This document shows positions 53,017-64,000 of a stretch of 64,000 bases of DNA, one piece after another (within the stretch, counting starts at the first letter, position 1; each line of letters begins with the position of its first letter). This DNA is from Paenibacillus phytorum (GTDB lineage Bacteria > Bacillota > Bacilli > Paenibacillales > NBRC-103111): assembly GCF_013141715.1 (NCBI RefSeq), contig NZ_WHOA01000104.1, positions 35,449-99,448 on the forward strand, written 5' to 3'. Position numbers and translations under genes: made by a program. The notes beneath the pieces were generated by a model. That model saw nothing but the letters and a program-made list of their open reading frames with translations, was not told where the DNA came from and searched no databases.

Positions 53017-53647
53017 CTATAGCACCTCCCTACCTGAGGATATCCATCCTACAAAATTTCTACTACTCATTAAATCATTTCTACAGCAGAAAGTCAACCT
53101 ACCCGAGTGTTCAGGTGAAGAAGGCATTTATTCAGTAAAAATCAAAAAAAGAATAACCTGTGTATAAAATTTCACCTCTCCACAGAGAAGCTTGTCGAAA
53201 ATTAACATAATATCAACAATATCTTGTGTTGTGAACAAAATCTATGCACAACTTGTTGTAAATGTGGATAATATCAAACAATCCGTTGATTAACAAGTAA
53301 TCTTTTGATAAGATGATAATGTTTCTGTTGTGGATAGACACCACTAACTCTCCGACTTATCAACAACCTGTGGATAACAATGTGCACAATTTTCCCTCTA
53401 CAAGAATAAGTCATTTCAGCCGATCCTTAATAATGTGGATAAAATCGACAAAAATCGTCCTTTCTTGACCGCATCAGACATAAAGGTTCTTTTCGTTGTT
53501 AATCGCACAAGCTATATACAGATTTCGATTAAGCCGAACGTTTAATGTGAATTGCTTATATTCGAGATTTTACAATAAAGCTTTATAAACCGAACATATC
53601 TTTACTGGCCTTATGCCACATGTTTGATTTCAAAGGAGTGAATTACT
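53017..53647. other. oriC, upstream half (DnaA box cluster)
   Basis: 630 bp without genes between rpmH and dnaA. DnaA boxes: TGTGGATAA at 53263-53271, 53369-53377 and 53434-53442; one-mismatch boxes at 53159-53167 (TGTGTATAA), 53329-53337 (TGTGGATAG) and 53357-53365 (TTATCAACA). AT-rich sequence adjoins dnaA (about 53540-53600). I see no clear -35/-10 for dnaA. Position and box pattern match the upstream part of the bipartite B. subtilis origin. Confidence 0.9.
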
Positions 53648-55012
53648 GTGGAAGGCCATTCTACGGACTTATGGCAGCAAATTTTAACAATTATTCAAAC
53701 TAAGCTCAGTAAACCAAGTTTCGACACTTGGCTTAAATCCACGAAAGCGACAGTATTCAATGATTCAACTGTCGTTATTTGTGCGCCCAACAATTTTGCT
53801 CAGGAATGGCTCGAAAGCCGCTATACCAAGCTAATTGAAGGAACCATTTATGACTTTACGGGTAAACAGGTTTCTGTGAAATTCATCATTGAAACGGAAG
53901 AGCAGAAATCTCAGTCAACAGCGGTTCAACCAACTGTTTTCCCTCCTAAAGGTCCTGCGATCGTTACAGGTGAAGAAAATTTCACCAATATGATGAACGC
54001 TAGGTATACCTTTGATACGTTCGTTATCGGATCCGGCAATCGATTCGCTCATGCTGCATCCTTAGCTGTTGCCGAGGCACCTGCTAAAGCTTATAATCCC
54101 CTCTTTCTATATGGAGGAGTTGGTTTAGGTAAGACACATTTAATGCACGCCATCGGTCACTATGTGTTAGAACATAACCCTGGGGCACGTGTTTTATATA
54201 TTTCATCAGAAAAGTTCACGAATGAATTTATTAATGCGGTCCGTGATAACCGCGGCGAAGGATTTCGTAATAAATATAGAACGATCGATGTATTGTTGAT
54301 TGATGATATTCAATTCCTCGCTGGTAAAGAAGGTACGCAGGAGGAGTTTTTCCATACATTTAATGCGCTTCATGAAGAAGGCAAACAAATTATTATCTCT
54401 AGTGACCGGCCGCCTAAAGAAATTCCAACCCTGGAAGATCGGTTACGCTCTAGATTTGAGTGGGGATTAATTACAGACATTCAGCCCCCTGATTTAGAAA
54501 CACGCATAGCCATTCTCCGCAAGAAAGCGAAAGCAGAGAATCTGGAGATTCCGAATGAAGCGATGATCTATATCGCGAACCAAATCGATACGAATATTCG
54601 TGAGCTTGAAGGTGCTTTGATTCGAGTTGTTGCGTACTCATCCCTTATTAATCAGGATATTAGCGTGCATCTAACAGCCGAAGCATTGAAAGATATTATT
54701 CCATCGAATCGACCGCGTGTAATCACGATACAGGATATTCAGCAGCGGGTTGGAGAATTCTATGGATTAAAGCTAGAGGATTTCAAGGCCCGTAAACGAA
54801 CAAAAGCCGTCGCATTCCCTAGACAGGTCGCGATGTACCTGGCACGTGAGCTGACGGACTTCTCTTTGCCGAAAATCGGAGATAATTTTGGTGGACGTGA
54901 CCATACAACGGTTATCCATGCCCATGATAAAATATCACAACAATTAAAAGTAGATCAGGATCTTTACAAGATCGTTCATAATCTGACAGAACGCATCAAG
55001 AACCCCTCTTGA
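53648..55012 (+). CDS. dnaA: chromosomal replication initiator DnaA
   Basis: 454 residues from GTG 53648, with AAGGAG 9 nt upstream. Domain I (1-85), linker II, AAA+ domain III with Walker [16 protein letters not shown] and Walker [12 protein letters not shown], sensor [18 protein letters not shown], and domain IV with the DnaA-box binding signature [15 protein letters not shown]. It opens oriC and regulates transcription. Confidence 0.98.
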   Translation: MEGHSTDLWQQILTIIQTKLSKPSFDTWLKSTKATVFNDSTVVICAPNNFAQEWLESRYTKLIEGTIYDFTGKQVSVKFIIETEEQKSQSTAVQPTVFPPKGPAIVTGEENFTNMMNARYTFDTFVIGSGNRFAHAASLAVAEAPAKAYNPLFLYGGVGLGKTHLMHAIGHYVLEHNPGARVLYISSEKFTNEFINAVRDNRGEGFRNKYRTIDVLLIDDIQFLAGKEGTQEEFFHTFNALHEEGKQIIISSDRPPKEIPTLEDRLRSRFEWGLITDIQPPDLETRIAILRKKAKAENLEIPNEAMIYIANQIDTNIRELEGALIRVVAYSSLINQDISVHLTAEALKDIIPSNRPRVITIQDIQQRVGEFYGLKLEDFKARKRTKAVAFPRQVAMYLARELTDFSLPKIGDNFGGRDHTTVIHAHDKISQQLKVDQDLYKIVHNLTERIKNPS

Positions 55013-55054
55013 TAACATTTAATTTTGGGTGAGCCTATGCACAATCTATTCACA

Positions 55055-55157
55055 TGTGGATAGGCTTGATTTATATAAGGTTCATCCACATATCCACATA
55101 TCCAGAGCCCCTACTGCTATTACTAATAAAGAATGTTATTATATAATGATTATGCTA
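55055..55157 (+). other. oriC, downstream half: DnaA boxes, DnaA-trio tract and AT-rich unwinding region
   Basis: Boxes TGTGGATAG (55055-55063), TCATCCACA (55082-55090), ATATCCACA (55090-55098) and a weak ATATCCAGA (55098-55106) are followed by a GC-rich GAGCCCC and then CTACTGCTATTACTAATAA (55111-55129), a trinucleotide series like the DnaA-trio of B. subtilis, next to a pure AT tract (55130-55157). This is where melting is expected. Confidence 0.8.
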
Positions 55158-55191
55158 ACGCAATGAAAAAAAGAACCACAGGAGTGAAATC

Positions 55192-56334
55192 ATGAAATTA
55201 ACCATCCTAAAAGACCATCTAATTGAATCCATTGGTCACGTTTCCAAAGCCATATCCTCTCGTACAACCATACCTATCCTTACAGGGATCAAAATAGATG
55301 CAACCTTAAGCGGTGTAACCCTTACAGCAAGCGATACGGATATTTCCATTCAAAGCTTTACCCCTAGTGAAAATGACAAGATTAAAATTATTGAACTATT
55401 TCAAGCCGGTAGTGTCGTTCTTCCAGCCAAATTCTTCGTCGAAATTATTCGTAAGCTACCTGCACAATTAATCGAAATCGAAGTAAGAAATAACTTTCAA
55501 ACCATTATTCGTTCAGGTTCTTCTGAGATTCAAATCATGGGGCTCGATCCCGATGAATATCCGCTGCTGCCCGAAATCGAAGAAAGTAAAATGCTTCGTT
55601 TGCCCAGCGATTTACTGAAAACGATGATTAAGCAAACTTCTTATGCCGTATCAACGAATGAATCGACGCCTATTCTCACAGGTGTGCTATGGAACATCTC
55701 AGGCGATAAACTGAAATTTATTGCTTGTGATCGCCATCGACTAGCTAGCAGAGAAGTAACGGTTGATAATGATAATGCGCATCAACTTCCTAACATTGTT
55801 ATCGCAGGCCGAACTCTCAACGAATTAAGCAAAATTTTGCCTGATCAAAACTCCCTTATAGATATAGTTATTTCAGACAATCAGGTTTTATTCAAAATTC
55901 ATTCGATTTTGTTCTATTCTCGCATTTTAGACGGAACTTACCCGGATACATCTAAGCTGATTCCGCAATCTTTTCAAACCGAAATGGTCGTACCAACCAA
56001 AGAATTGGCTGAAGCCATCGACCGTGCTTACTTACTTTCCAGAGAAGATAAGACCAACATTGTGAAAATGATGATGCTTGAAGACCAGACGATTGAGATT
56101 TCTTCAAGTTCTTCCGAGCTTGGAAAAGTAACTGAGCAAATTAACCTGCAGCATATTGCTGGTGAGTTACTCAAAATTTCTTTTAACTCCAAATATATGC
56201 TCGATGCGCTTAAAGTTCTTGATTCCGAGTTCATTCACATCGGATTTACTGGAGCTATGCAGCCAATCATCATGAAGCCTCAAGATTCCACAAACATTCT
56301 GCAGCTTATTTTGCCGTATCGAACAACGAATTAA
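55192..56334 (+). CDS. dnaN: DNA polymerase III beta subunit (sliding clamp)
   Basis: 380 residues. MKLTILKDHLIESIGHVSKA, SGVTLTASDTDISIQS and the C-terminal QPIIMKP near-clamp motif with the hydrophobic IQLILPYR end. Forms the ring that tethers polymerase. Located 180 bp after dnaA, SD AGGAG. Confidence 0.97.
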   Translation: MKLTILKDHLIESIGHVSKAISSRTTIPILTGIKIDATLSGVTLTASDTDISIQSFTPSENDKIKIIELFQAGSVVLPAKFFVEIIRKLPAQLIEIEVRNNFQTIIRSGSSEIQIMGLDPDEYPLLPEIEESKMLRLPSDLLKTMIKQTSYAVSTNESTPILTGVLWNISGDKLKFIACDRHRLASREVTVDNDNAHQLPNIVIAGRTLNELSKILPDQNSLIDIVISDNQVLFKIHSILFYSRILDGTYPDTSKLIPQSFQTEMVVPTKELAEAIDRAYLLSREDKTNIVKMMMLEDQTIEISSSSSELGKVTEQINLQHIAGELLKISFNSKYMLDALKVLDSEFIHIGFTGAMQPIIMKPQDSTNILQLILPYRTTN

Positions 56335-56346
56335 GGAGTGCGCTAT

Positions 56347-56562
56347 ATGAAACAGATCCCCATAAATACGGACTATATTACACTTGGACAGTTTCTAAAA
56401 TTATCGGACTGTATATCCACAGGTGGACAAGCCAAATTTTTTGTTGTGGATACAAAAATTGAAGTAAACGGACAAGCAGAAAATCGTAGAGGCCGGAAAC
56501 TCGTGCCGCAAGATGTGGTAACCGTGGAGGGTTTCGGACAATTCGAAGTCGTTAGCTCCTGA
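56347..56562 (+). CDS. rlbA: S4-domain protein RlbA (YaaA)
   Basis: 71 residues from the ATG at 56347 (AAGGAG 8 nt upstream), the normal length. S4-like RNA-binding fold: ITLGQFLKLSDCISTGGQAK and FVVDTKIEVNGQAENRRGRK. Function linked to ribosome or RNA binding. Usual position between dnaN and recF. Confidence 0.93.
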   Translation: MKQIPINTDYITLGQFLKLSDCISTGGQAKFFVVDTKIEVNGQAENRRGRKLVPQDVVTVEGFGQFEVVSS

Positions 56563-56590
56563 TCGGATTAACCCAGGAGGATGGCCGCCC

Positions 56591-57709
56591 ATGTTTTTGA
56601 ACAGACTCGTACTCAGTCATTACAGAAATTACGATCAGATTGAGCTAACAACGGATAGCAATGTGAATATATTCGTTGGACCTAACGCCCAGGGAAAAAC
56701 TAATTTGTTGGAATCAATCTATGTAATGGCCATGACGAAATCACATCGCACCCATCAGGATAAAGAATTAATTGGCTGGAATGGTGAGCAGACGCAGCTG
56801 CACGCGGAAATTCAGAAGCGATATGGCAGCTGTAAACTAGATCTCTCCATTTCGACCAAAGGTAAAAAAGCGAAAATCAATGGCCTCGAACAAAAGAAGC
56901 TTAGTAACTTTATCGGTGCTTTGAACGTCGTCATGTTTGCTCCGGAAGACTTAGAGATCGTCAAAGGAACTCCTGGTGTTAGAAGGCGTTTCCTAGATAT
57001 GGAGATTGGCCAAGTACAGCCCTCCTATCTGCATGATTTATCGCAATATCAGAAAATATTGGTGCAGCGGAACAATTATTTAAAGCAATCTTTCCCAGGA
57101 AAAACCGCACCAGACGCGATGTTAGACATTTGGAATGAACAATTAGCACAGTATGGTGTTAAAATTATGAAAAAACGTCAAAGCTTTATTAAGAAGCTAC
57201 AACAATGGGCGGAAACGATCCATAGAGGGATTACGAACGATAGTGAGGAGCTTCTTATTCGCTACTCCCCCTCTTTTGATATGACACCGTTTGAAGATGA
57301 ATCTGTTTTATTAAACCAATTTATGATAAAGTTATCTTTGGTTAGGGATCAGGAATTCCGAAGAGGTGTTACGCTAGTGGGCCCTCATCGTGACGATCTT
57401 CTTTTTTACATCAACGACAAAGAAGTCCAAACGTATGGATCACAGGGTCAGCAGCGAACAACAGCGTTATCACTTAAGCTTGCAGAAATAGAGCTTATTC
57501 ATGAGGAAGTTGGCGAGTATCCCCTATTATTGCTGGATGATGTGCTATCCGAGCTTGATGAGTATAGACAGACACAACTGATCCGTACGTTTCAACAGAA
57601 AGTCCAAACTTTTATTACAACAACAGGTCTAGAGAGTGTCCATTTGGATCAACTGGATCATGCTTCCGTGTTTCATGTTTTGAAAGGAAATGTAAGCGGC
57701 AGGAGCTGA
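56591..57709 (+). CDS. recF: recombination protein RecF
   Basis: 372 residues. Walker A GPNAQGKTNLLESIYVMAM, signature TYGSQGQQRTTALSLKLAE and Walker B LLLLDDVLSELDEYRQ. Works with RecO/RecR in loading RecA on gapped DNA. 28 bp after rlbA. Confidence 0.97.
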   Translation: MFLNRLVLSHYRNYDQIELTTDSNVNIFVGPNAQGKTNLLESIYVMAMTKSHRTHQDKELIGWNGEQTQLHAEIQKRYGSCKLDLSISTKGKKAKINGLEQKKLSNFIGALNVVMFAPEDLEIVKGTPGVRRRFLDMEIGQVQPSYLHDLSQYQKILVQRNNYLKQSFPGKTAPDAMLDIWNEQLAQYGVKIMKKRQSFIKKLQQWAETIHRGITNDSEELLIRYSPSFDMTPFEDESVLLNQFMIKLSLVRDQEFRRGVTLVGPHRDDLLFYINDKEVQTYGSQGQQRTTALSLKLAEIELIHEEVGEYPLLLLDDVLSELDEYRQTQLIRTFQQKVQTFITTTGLESVHLDQLDHASVFHVLKGNVSGRS

Positions 57710-57714
57710 GGAGC

Positions 57715-57963
57715 ATGTTTATTCATTTGGGTGGAGAGAAAATTATTAGGGCATCCGAACTGATTGCTATTTTCGATATCTCGATTGAGAAATCTTCCAA
57801 AATATCGAAACAATTCATACAGCAAGCATTAAAAGATAAAAAAACAGAGCAAATCGGCGAAGAAGATTGCAAATCACTCGTTGTTACGAAGAGTAAAGTG
57901 TATTATTCTCCAATTTCCTCTACCACGCTCAAGAAAAGAGCGCATCAATTGTTAACGAATTAA
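57715..57963 (+). CDS. remB: RemB (YaaB) extracellular matrix regulatory protein
   Basis: 82 residues. DUF370/RemA-like start MFIHLGGEKIIRASELIAIF, then a C-terminal hydrophobic-basic region. RemB helps activate biofilm matrix genes in B. subtilis and binds DNA. It is 5 bp after recF. Its 3' end abuts copy B of the dispersed element. Confidence 0.88.
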   Translation: MFIHLGGEKIIRASELIAIFDISIEKSSKISKQFIQQALKDKKTEQIGEEDCKSLVVTKSKVYYSPISSTTLKKRAHQLLTN

Positions 57964-57973
57964 CCTTTTCTCC

Positions 57974-60032
<2,059 letters not shown>

Positions 60033-60078
60033 ACGTCCTAGACGTTGCTAACGATGTAAGCTTTCAGGAGGAACATTC

Positions 60079-62568
60079 ATGAGCGAAGAATTACATTCGC
60101 AAGTCAAAGAAATTGACATTTCTACCGAAATGCGTACATCTTTCTTAGACTATGCGATGAGTATCATTGTCAGTCGTGCACTGCCAGATGTAAGAGACGG
60201 TCTGAAGCCTGTTCATCGTCGTATCTTGTTTGCGATGTCTGAGCTAGGCATGTCTCCAGATAAACCACATAAGAAATCGGCGAGAATCGTCGGTGAAGTC
60301 ATCGGTAAGTACCATCCGCACGGAGACACTGCGGTATATGAGACGATGGTTCGAATGGCGCAAGATTTCTCACTTCGCTATATGCTGGTAGATGGTCATG
60401 GTAACTTTGGATCGATCGACGGTGATATGGCAGCGGCCATGCGTTATACCGAAGCTCGCTTGTCGAAGATCGCGATGGAGCTTCTTCGTGATATTAACAA
60501 AGAGACAATTGACTATAAACCAAACTATGATGGCGAAGAACATGAACCGGTTGTCCTCCCTTCTCGTTTTCCGAACTTGCTTGTGAACGGAAGCTCCGGG
60601 ATTGCGGTAGGGATGGCTACGAACATTCCTCCTCATAACCTTCGTGAGGTTATCGAAGGTATCCAAATGATGATTGAAAATCCGGATATTACACCGCTTG
60701 AATTGATGCAAGCCATCAAAGGACCGGATTTCCCAACAGCTGGCTTTATCCTAGGCCGTGAGGGGATTAGACAAGCCTATCAAACAGGCAGAGGTTCTGT
60801 TACGATGCGTGCTAGAACTGTTATTGAAGAAAACAATAATAAAGCTAGAATCATTGTTAATGAACTGCCTTATCAAGTAAATAAGGCTAGATTAGTTGAG
60901 AAAATTGCGGAACTTGTTCGTGAGAAAAAGATTGATGGTATCACGGATCTTCGAGATGAATCCGACCGTAATGGTATGCGAGTTGTCATCGAGCTTCGTC
61001 GCGACGTCAATCCGCATGTTGTTCTGAATAACTTGTTTAAACATACGGCCATGCAATCAAACTTCGGTATTATTATGCTTGCACTTGTCAACGGCGAACC
61101 AAGAGTACTAAATCTTCGCGAGATGCTGCATTATTACCTCAAGCATCAGCAAGAAGTCATTCGCCGTAGAACTGAGTTTGATCTGCGCAAAGCGGAAGCG
61201 CGCGCTCACATTTTGGAAGGCTTACGTATCGCACTTGATCACTTGGATCAAGTTATTGCCTTGATTCGTGCTTCCCGTACAACGGAAGAAGCTAGAGAAG
61301 GGCTCATGACTACGTTTAATTTGAGCCTCGACCAAGCTCAAGCTATTCTCGACATGCGTTTACAGCGTTTAACTGGCTTAGAGCGTGAGAAGATCGAAGC
61401 TGAGTATGCCGAACTTATGAAGAAAATCACTGAGCTTAAAGCGATTCTTGCTGATGAGAATCTGATTCTAGCCATCATTAGCGAAGAATTGAATGAAATT
61501 AAAGAGAAATTCGGCGATGAGCGACGTTCCGAAATTACGGTTGGTGAGGAAAGCATCGAAGATGAAGACCTTATCCCGCGTGAAGATGTCGTTATCACGA
61601 TTACGCATACGGGTTACATTAAGCGTCTTCCGGTTACGACGTATCGGAACCAGAAGCGTGGAGGACGTGGCATTGTCGGAATGGATACCAAGGACAATGA
61701 CTTCGTCGAGCATTTATTCGTGACGAATACGCATCATTATTTGATGTTCTTTACGAATAAAGGTAAAGTATACCGTTTGAAAGCTTATGAGATTCCGGAT
61801 TTGAGCCGGACAGCTCGTGGAACACCAATCATTAACTTAATCCAGATCGAGCAAGGTGAGACGGTTAACGCGGTGATTCCGGTAGAAAGCTTCGAAACAG
61901 AGCAGTACTTATTCTTTGCAACGAAGCAAGGTGTTGTGAAGAAAACACCGATTGACGATTATTCAAACATTCGTAAAGGCGGCCTAATCGCCATTAATTT
62001 ACGGGAAGATGATGATCTCATTGGCGTTAAACTGACTGACGGTAACCAAGGCATTATTATGGGAACCAAGCTCGGGATGTCCATCCACTTCCCAGAACAA
62101 GATGTTCGATCCATGGGTAGGTCTGCTACTGGGGTAAAAGGGATACACCTGGATCCAGAAGATACGGTTATTGATATGGACGTTGTCCATGAAGATAATA
62201 GTGTACTCATTGTAACGACCAAAGGTTTTGGTAAGAGAACGCCTGTTGCTGAATATCGGATCCAGTCACGCGGTGGTAAAGGGATTAAGACCTTGAACGT
62301 CACAGATAAGAACGGCCCTATTGTCGGTCTTAAAGTGGTGCAAAATGATGAGGATCTTATGATTATTACAGCATCGGGTACTGTTATTCGTACAAGTATG
62401 GACGGGATTTCTATGATGGGTCGTAACACGCAGGGTGTACGCTTAATCAATATTCGTGAAGACGATGAAGTTGGAACCTTAGCTCGCGTGCAGAAAAATG
62501 AAGAGCAAAGCGAGAATGAGGAAGACGGCGACTGGGAAGAAACAGAAGTAACAGATACAGAAGAATAA
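60079..62568 (+). CDS. gyrA: DNA gyrase subunit A
   Basis: 829 residues. Catalytic Tyr in [15 protein letters not shown] (near residue 123), WHD and tower domains, and a C-terminal beta-pinwheel with the GyrA-box in [12 protein letters not shown]. The acidic tail [14 protein letters not shown] is usual for Bacillales. Quinolone-region residues Ser-Pro ([11 protein letters not shown] preceding) are present. 46 bp after gyrB. Confidence 0.97.
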   Translation: MSEELHSQVKEIDISTEMRTSFLDYAMSIIVSRALPDVRDGLKPVHRRILFAMSELGMSPDKPHKKSARIVGEVIGKYHPHGDTAVYETMVRMAQDFSLRYMLVDGHGNFGSIDGDMAAAMRYTEARLSKIAMELLRDINKETIDYKPNYDGEEHEPVVLPSRFPNLLVNGSSGIAVGMATNIPPHNLREVIEGIQMMIENPDITPLELMQAIKGPDFPTAGFILGREGIRQAYQTGRGSVTMRARTVIEENNNKARIIVNELPYQVNKARLVEKIAELVREKKIDGITDLRDESDRNGMRVVIELRRDVNPHVVLNNLFKHTAMQSNFGIIMLALVNGEPRVLNLREMLHYYLKHQQEVIRRRTEFDLRKAEARAHILEGLRIALDHLDQVIALIRASRTTEEAREGLMTTFNLSLDQAQAILDMRLQRLTGLEREKIEAEYAELMKKITELKAILADENLILAIISEELNEIKEKFGDERRSEITVGEESIEDEDLIPREDVVITITHTGYIKRLPVTTYRNQKRGGRGIVGMDTKDNDFVEHLFVTNTHHYLMFFTNKGKVYRLKAYEIPDLSRTARGTPIINLIQIEQGETVNAVIPVESFETEQYLFFATKQGVVKKTPIDDYSNIRKGGLIAINLREDDDLIGVKLTDGNQGIIMGTKLGMSIHFPEQDVRSMGRSATGVKGIHLDPEDTVIDMDVVHEDNSVLIVTTKGFGKRTPVAEYRIQSRGGKGIKTLNVTDKNGPIVGLKVVQNDEDLMIITASGTVIRTSMDGISMMGRNTQGVRLINIREDDEVGTLARVQKNEEQSENEEDGDWEETEVTDTEE

Positions 62569-62574
62569 TATGTC

Positions 62575-62603
62575 GGGATGGGGCTTACAAACCCATCCCT
62601 TTT
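62575..62603 (+). terminator. gyrA terminator
   Basis: GGGATGGG (62575-62582) pairs with CCCATCCC (62592-62599), followed by TTTT. Confidence 0.8.
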
Positions 62604-62643
62604 ACTTTACAATAAGAAGTATAAGAAAAATTAAGGTGAGTGA

Positions 62644-63717
62644 GTGATTGTGCCGACAGTAGCCGTTTCTCAATTAAAATATGGTGAAAGATTAGGCGAT
62701 AACGTAATAACGAAATTGGGGAATGTACTTTTCAACAAAGGAAAAGTTATTAGTGAAAGAGAGATTGAGATTCTAAAAGCATTTCTCATTTCATCTGTCT
62801 TTATTGAGTCTAAGAATGGTATAGAATCCGAAGCCACGAGTGAAGAAACGAAACCGAATGAAGTTGCAACCGTTCATCCCTTTTTTTTGGAATACCAGAA
62901 TATGTTGAAGCTGCTCAAACGCGTCTTTTATCTCGCTAATGGTGGACAACCGCTTCCCATTTTAGATCTTCGAAACGGTCTTGAAGCACTCATTCAACAT
63001 ATTGATGCCTATAAAGTACTTACCTTCACACCGAAAAATCGCAGTTTGCAAGATTACATGTATCACAAAAGTATTCAGGTCAGCTTAACCGCTTATTCAT
63101 TAGCTAGATGGCATGGTCTTCCTCAGAAAGATCTGATGCAAATAGCGTTAGCTGGTCTCTTACATGACATTGGTATATCCAAAGTTGATCCTGCCATTCT
63201 TGAGAAGAAGAGTTCCCTAACAGCATCTGAAATGGATGAGATTAAACAACACACGCTAATCGGGTATCAGATTCTTAAAAATATTTCCGGTATTAACGAA
63301 GGTGTCAAATTAACGGCCATTCAGCATCATGAACGTGAGGATGGTTCGGGTTATCCTTTAGGAGTTAAAGGTGACAAGATTCACATGTATGCCAAAATAG
63401 TAGCGATTGCTGATATTTATAACGCCATGACCAATGAGCGTTACTATAAAACGGCTTTATCGCCGTATGTTGTACTAGAGCAGCTCTTCACAGAATCATT
63501 CGGTAAAGTAGATCCAACCCTGGTTCAAGTATTTATGAACAAGTCCACACAAATCAGCAATGGAACAATCGTAAAACTAAGCGATAACCGTGTAGGTGAG
63601 ATTATTTTCTCCGATCGCTCGCATCCTACAAGACCTTGGATTAACGTTAATGGAACGATCGTAAATTTAACATTAGAAAGAAGCCTGTTCATTCAAGATG
63701 TTATTGGTCATATTTAA
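62644..63717 (+). CDS. HD-GYP domain protein, likely cyclic-di-GMP phosphodiesterase-type
   Basis: 357 residues from GTG. The C-terminal HD-GYP domain (about 145-300) has the HD in LLHDIGISKVDP, ILEKKSSLTASEMDEIKQH and the His pair in IQHHEREDGSGYPLG. The N-terminal part (1-140) is variable. Probably hydrolyses c-di-GMP or acts as a signalling enzyme. It stands between gyrA and the rRNA operon, a common Bacillales place. Confidence 0.88.
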   Translation: MIVPTVAVSQLKYGERLGDNVITKLGNVLFNKGKVISEREIEILKAFLISSVFIESKNGIESEATSEETKPNEVATVHPFFLEYQNMLKLLKRVFYLANGGQPLPILDLRNGLEALIQHIDAYKVLTFTPKNRSLQDYMYHKSIQVSLTAYSLARWHGLPQKDLMQIALAGLLHDIGISKVDPAILEKKSSLTASEMDEIKQHTLIGYQILKNISGINEGVKLTAIQHHEREDGSGYPLGVKGDKIHMYAKIVAIADIYNAMTNERYYKTALSPYVVLEQLFTESFGKVDPTLVQVFMNKSTQISNGTIVKLSDNRVGEIIFSDRSHPTRPWINVNGTIVNLTLERSLFIQDVIGHI

Positions 63718-63738
63718 AAGCCATAGAGAGTAATGTTT

Positions 63739-63764
63739 ACCCCCTACTACAGGGGGTTTTCTTT
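63739..63764 (+). terminator. terminator of the HD-GYP gene
   Basis: ACCCCCT-ACTAC-AGGGGGT (63739-63757) with TTTTCTTT after it. Confidence 0.85.
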
Positions 63765-63790
63765 ATTATTAAGAAATGATAAAGAAAAGC

Positions 63791-63819
63791 TTGCATTCCG
63801 CTTTTAGATTTGTTATATT
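63791..63819 (+). promoter_or_regulatory. rrn promoter P1
   Basis: TTGCAT (63791-63796), 17 bp, TATATT (63814-63819). Confidence 0.75.
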
Positions 63820-63874
63820 ACTCCTTGTCGCTTCGGCGGTCGAACGAAAGAACGAAAGAAATTAAAAAAAGTTC

Positions 63875-63904
63875 TTGCAATCGAATAGGCTGATGTGGTA
63901 TATT
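63875..63904 (+). promoter_or_regulatory. rrn promoter P2
   Basis: TTGCAA (63875-63880), 18 bp, TATATT (63899-63904), in tandem with P1. Confidence 0.75.
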
Positions 63905-64000
63905 AATCAAGTCGCCTTTGAGGGGCGAAGGATTAAAACGAAAGAAATTGATCTTTGAAAACTGAACAACGAGTGAGTAAGCACGAACGAGAAATCGTTC
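63905..64000 (+). other. 16S rRNA leader (operon continues outside window)
   Basis: Contains GATCTTTGAAAACTGAACAA, the boxA-like antitermination sequence typical before Bacillales 16S genes, and a hairpin GAACGA-GAAA-TCGTTC (63985-64000) probably part of the processing stem. 16S itself lies just beyond the edge. Confidence 0.85.

Noticed and set aside
53017..53647. Gene in the rpmH-dnaA gap
   Set aside because: Only AT-rich origin sequence with DnaA boxes; no ORF of note.

Overview
The window is a piece of a Firmicutes chromosome centred on the replication origin. The order rpmH-rnpA-yidC-jag-mnmE-mnmG-rsmG-noc-parA-parB (minus strand) facing dnaA-dnaN-rlbA-recF-remB-gyrB-gyrA (plus strand), the walRKHIJ-htrA-rlmH block, GdpP-L9-DnaB-PurA and the spore protein YyaC all point to an endospore-forming Bacillales. 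The LplB/LplC-YesM/YesN sugar uptake locus, the SwmB-like surface proteins and the protein families favour Paenibacillus or a close relative. This is inference from gene content; no 16S gene lies inside the window, although an rRNA operon begins at its right edge.

Layout. 0-4.2 kb: two secreted surface proteins and an orphan NarL-type response regulator. 4.4-4.9 kb: a scar joining the remnants of a beta-lactamase-family hydrolase and an ABC ATPase. 5.1-12.2 kb: a complete carbohydrate uptake locus (histidine kinase, AraC-type response regulator, lipoprotein binding protein, two permeases) with a good promoter, a cre site and repeated candidate operators. 12.2-16.6 kb: accessory genes, some decayed (MarC, HxlR remnant, DJ-1/PfpI remnant, amino-acid permease), and an unexplained structured stretch at about 15.8-16.1 kb. 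16.7-29.4 kb: rlmH, a CxxH/CxxC protein, htrA, walJIHKR, an M23 endopeptidase and purA. 29.8-36.9 kb: dnaB, rplI, gdpP, yybS, MazG-like, cupin, rpsR-ssb-rpsF. 37.1-43.7 kb: YjzC, a Tat-exported beta-helix protein, a lipoprotein, tRNA-Ser(CGA), DUF951, MscS, DUF3343, YyaC, DUF4446 and a cysteine desulfurase-like enzyme. 43.8-53.0 kb: chromosome partitioning and the gidAB/rpmH block. 53.0-55.2 kb: bipartite oriC around dnaA. 55.2-63.7 kb: dnaN to gyrA and an HD-GYP protein. 63.8-64 kb: tandem rrn promoters and 16S leader.

How the parts work together. DnaA boxes on both sides of dnaA, with a DnaA-trio-like tract before dnaN, define the origin. Two parS sites (one inside parB, one upstream of noc) sit beside their ParA/ParB partners. 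WalRK with its regulators, the M23 peptidase and HtrA form a cell-envelope block. GdpP controls c-di-AMP. The kinase YesM and regulator YesN probably switch on the neighbouring binding protein and permeases, under carbon catabolite control.

Most of the core is conventional. The less expected signals are non-coding: a 113-bp element present twice in opposite orientation (39.1 kb and 58.0 kb), a purA leader of about 310 nt that opens with a terminator-like hairpin, repeated operator-like motifs before the sugar-binding protein gene, and the structured stretch at 15.8-16.1 kb. I found no CRISPR array, intact insertion sequence, prophage or recognisable new defence system.
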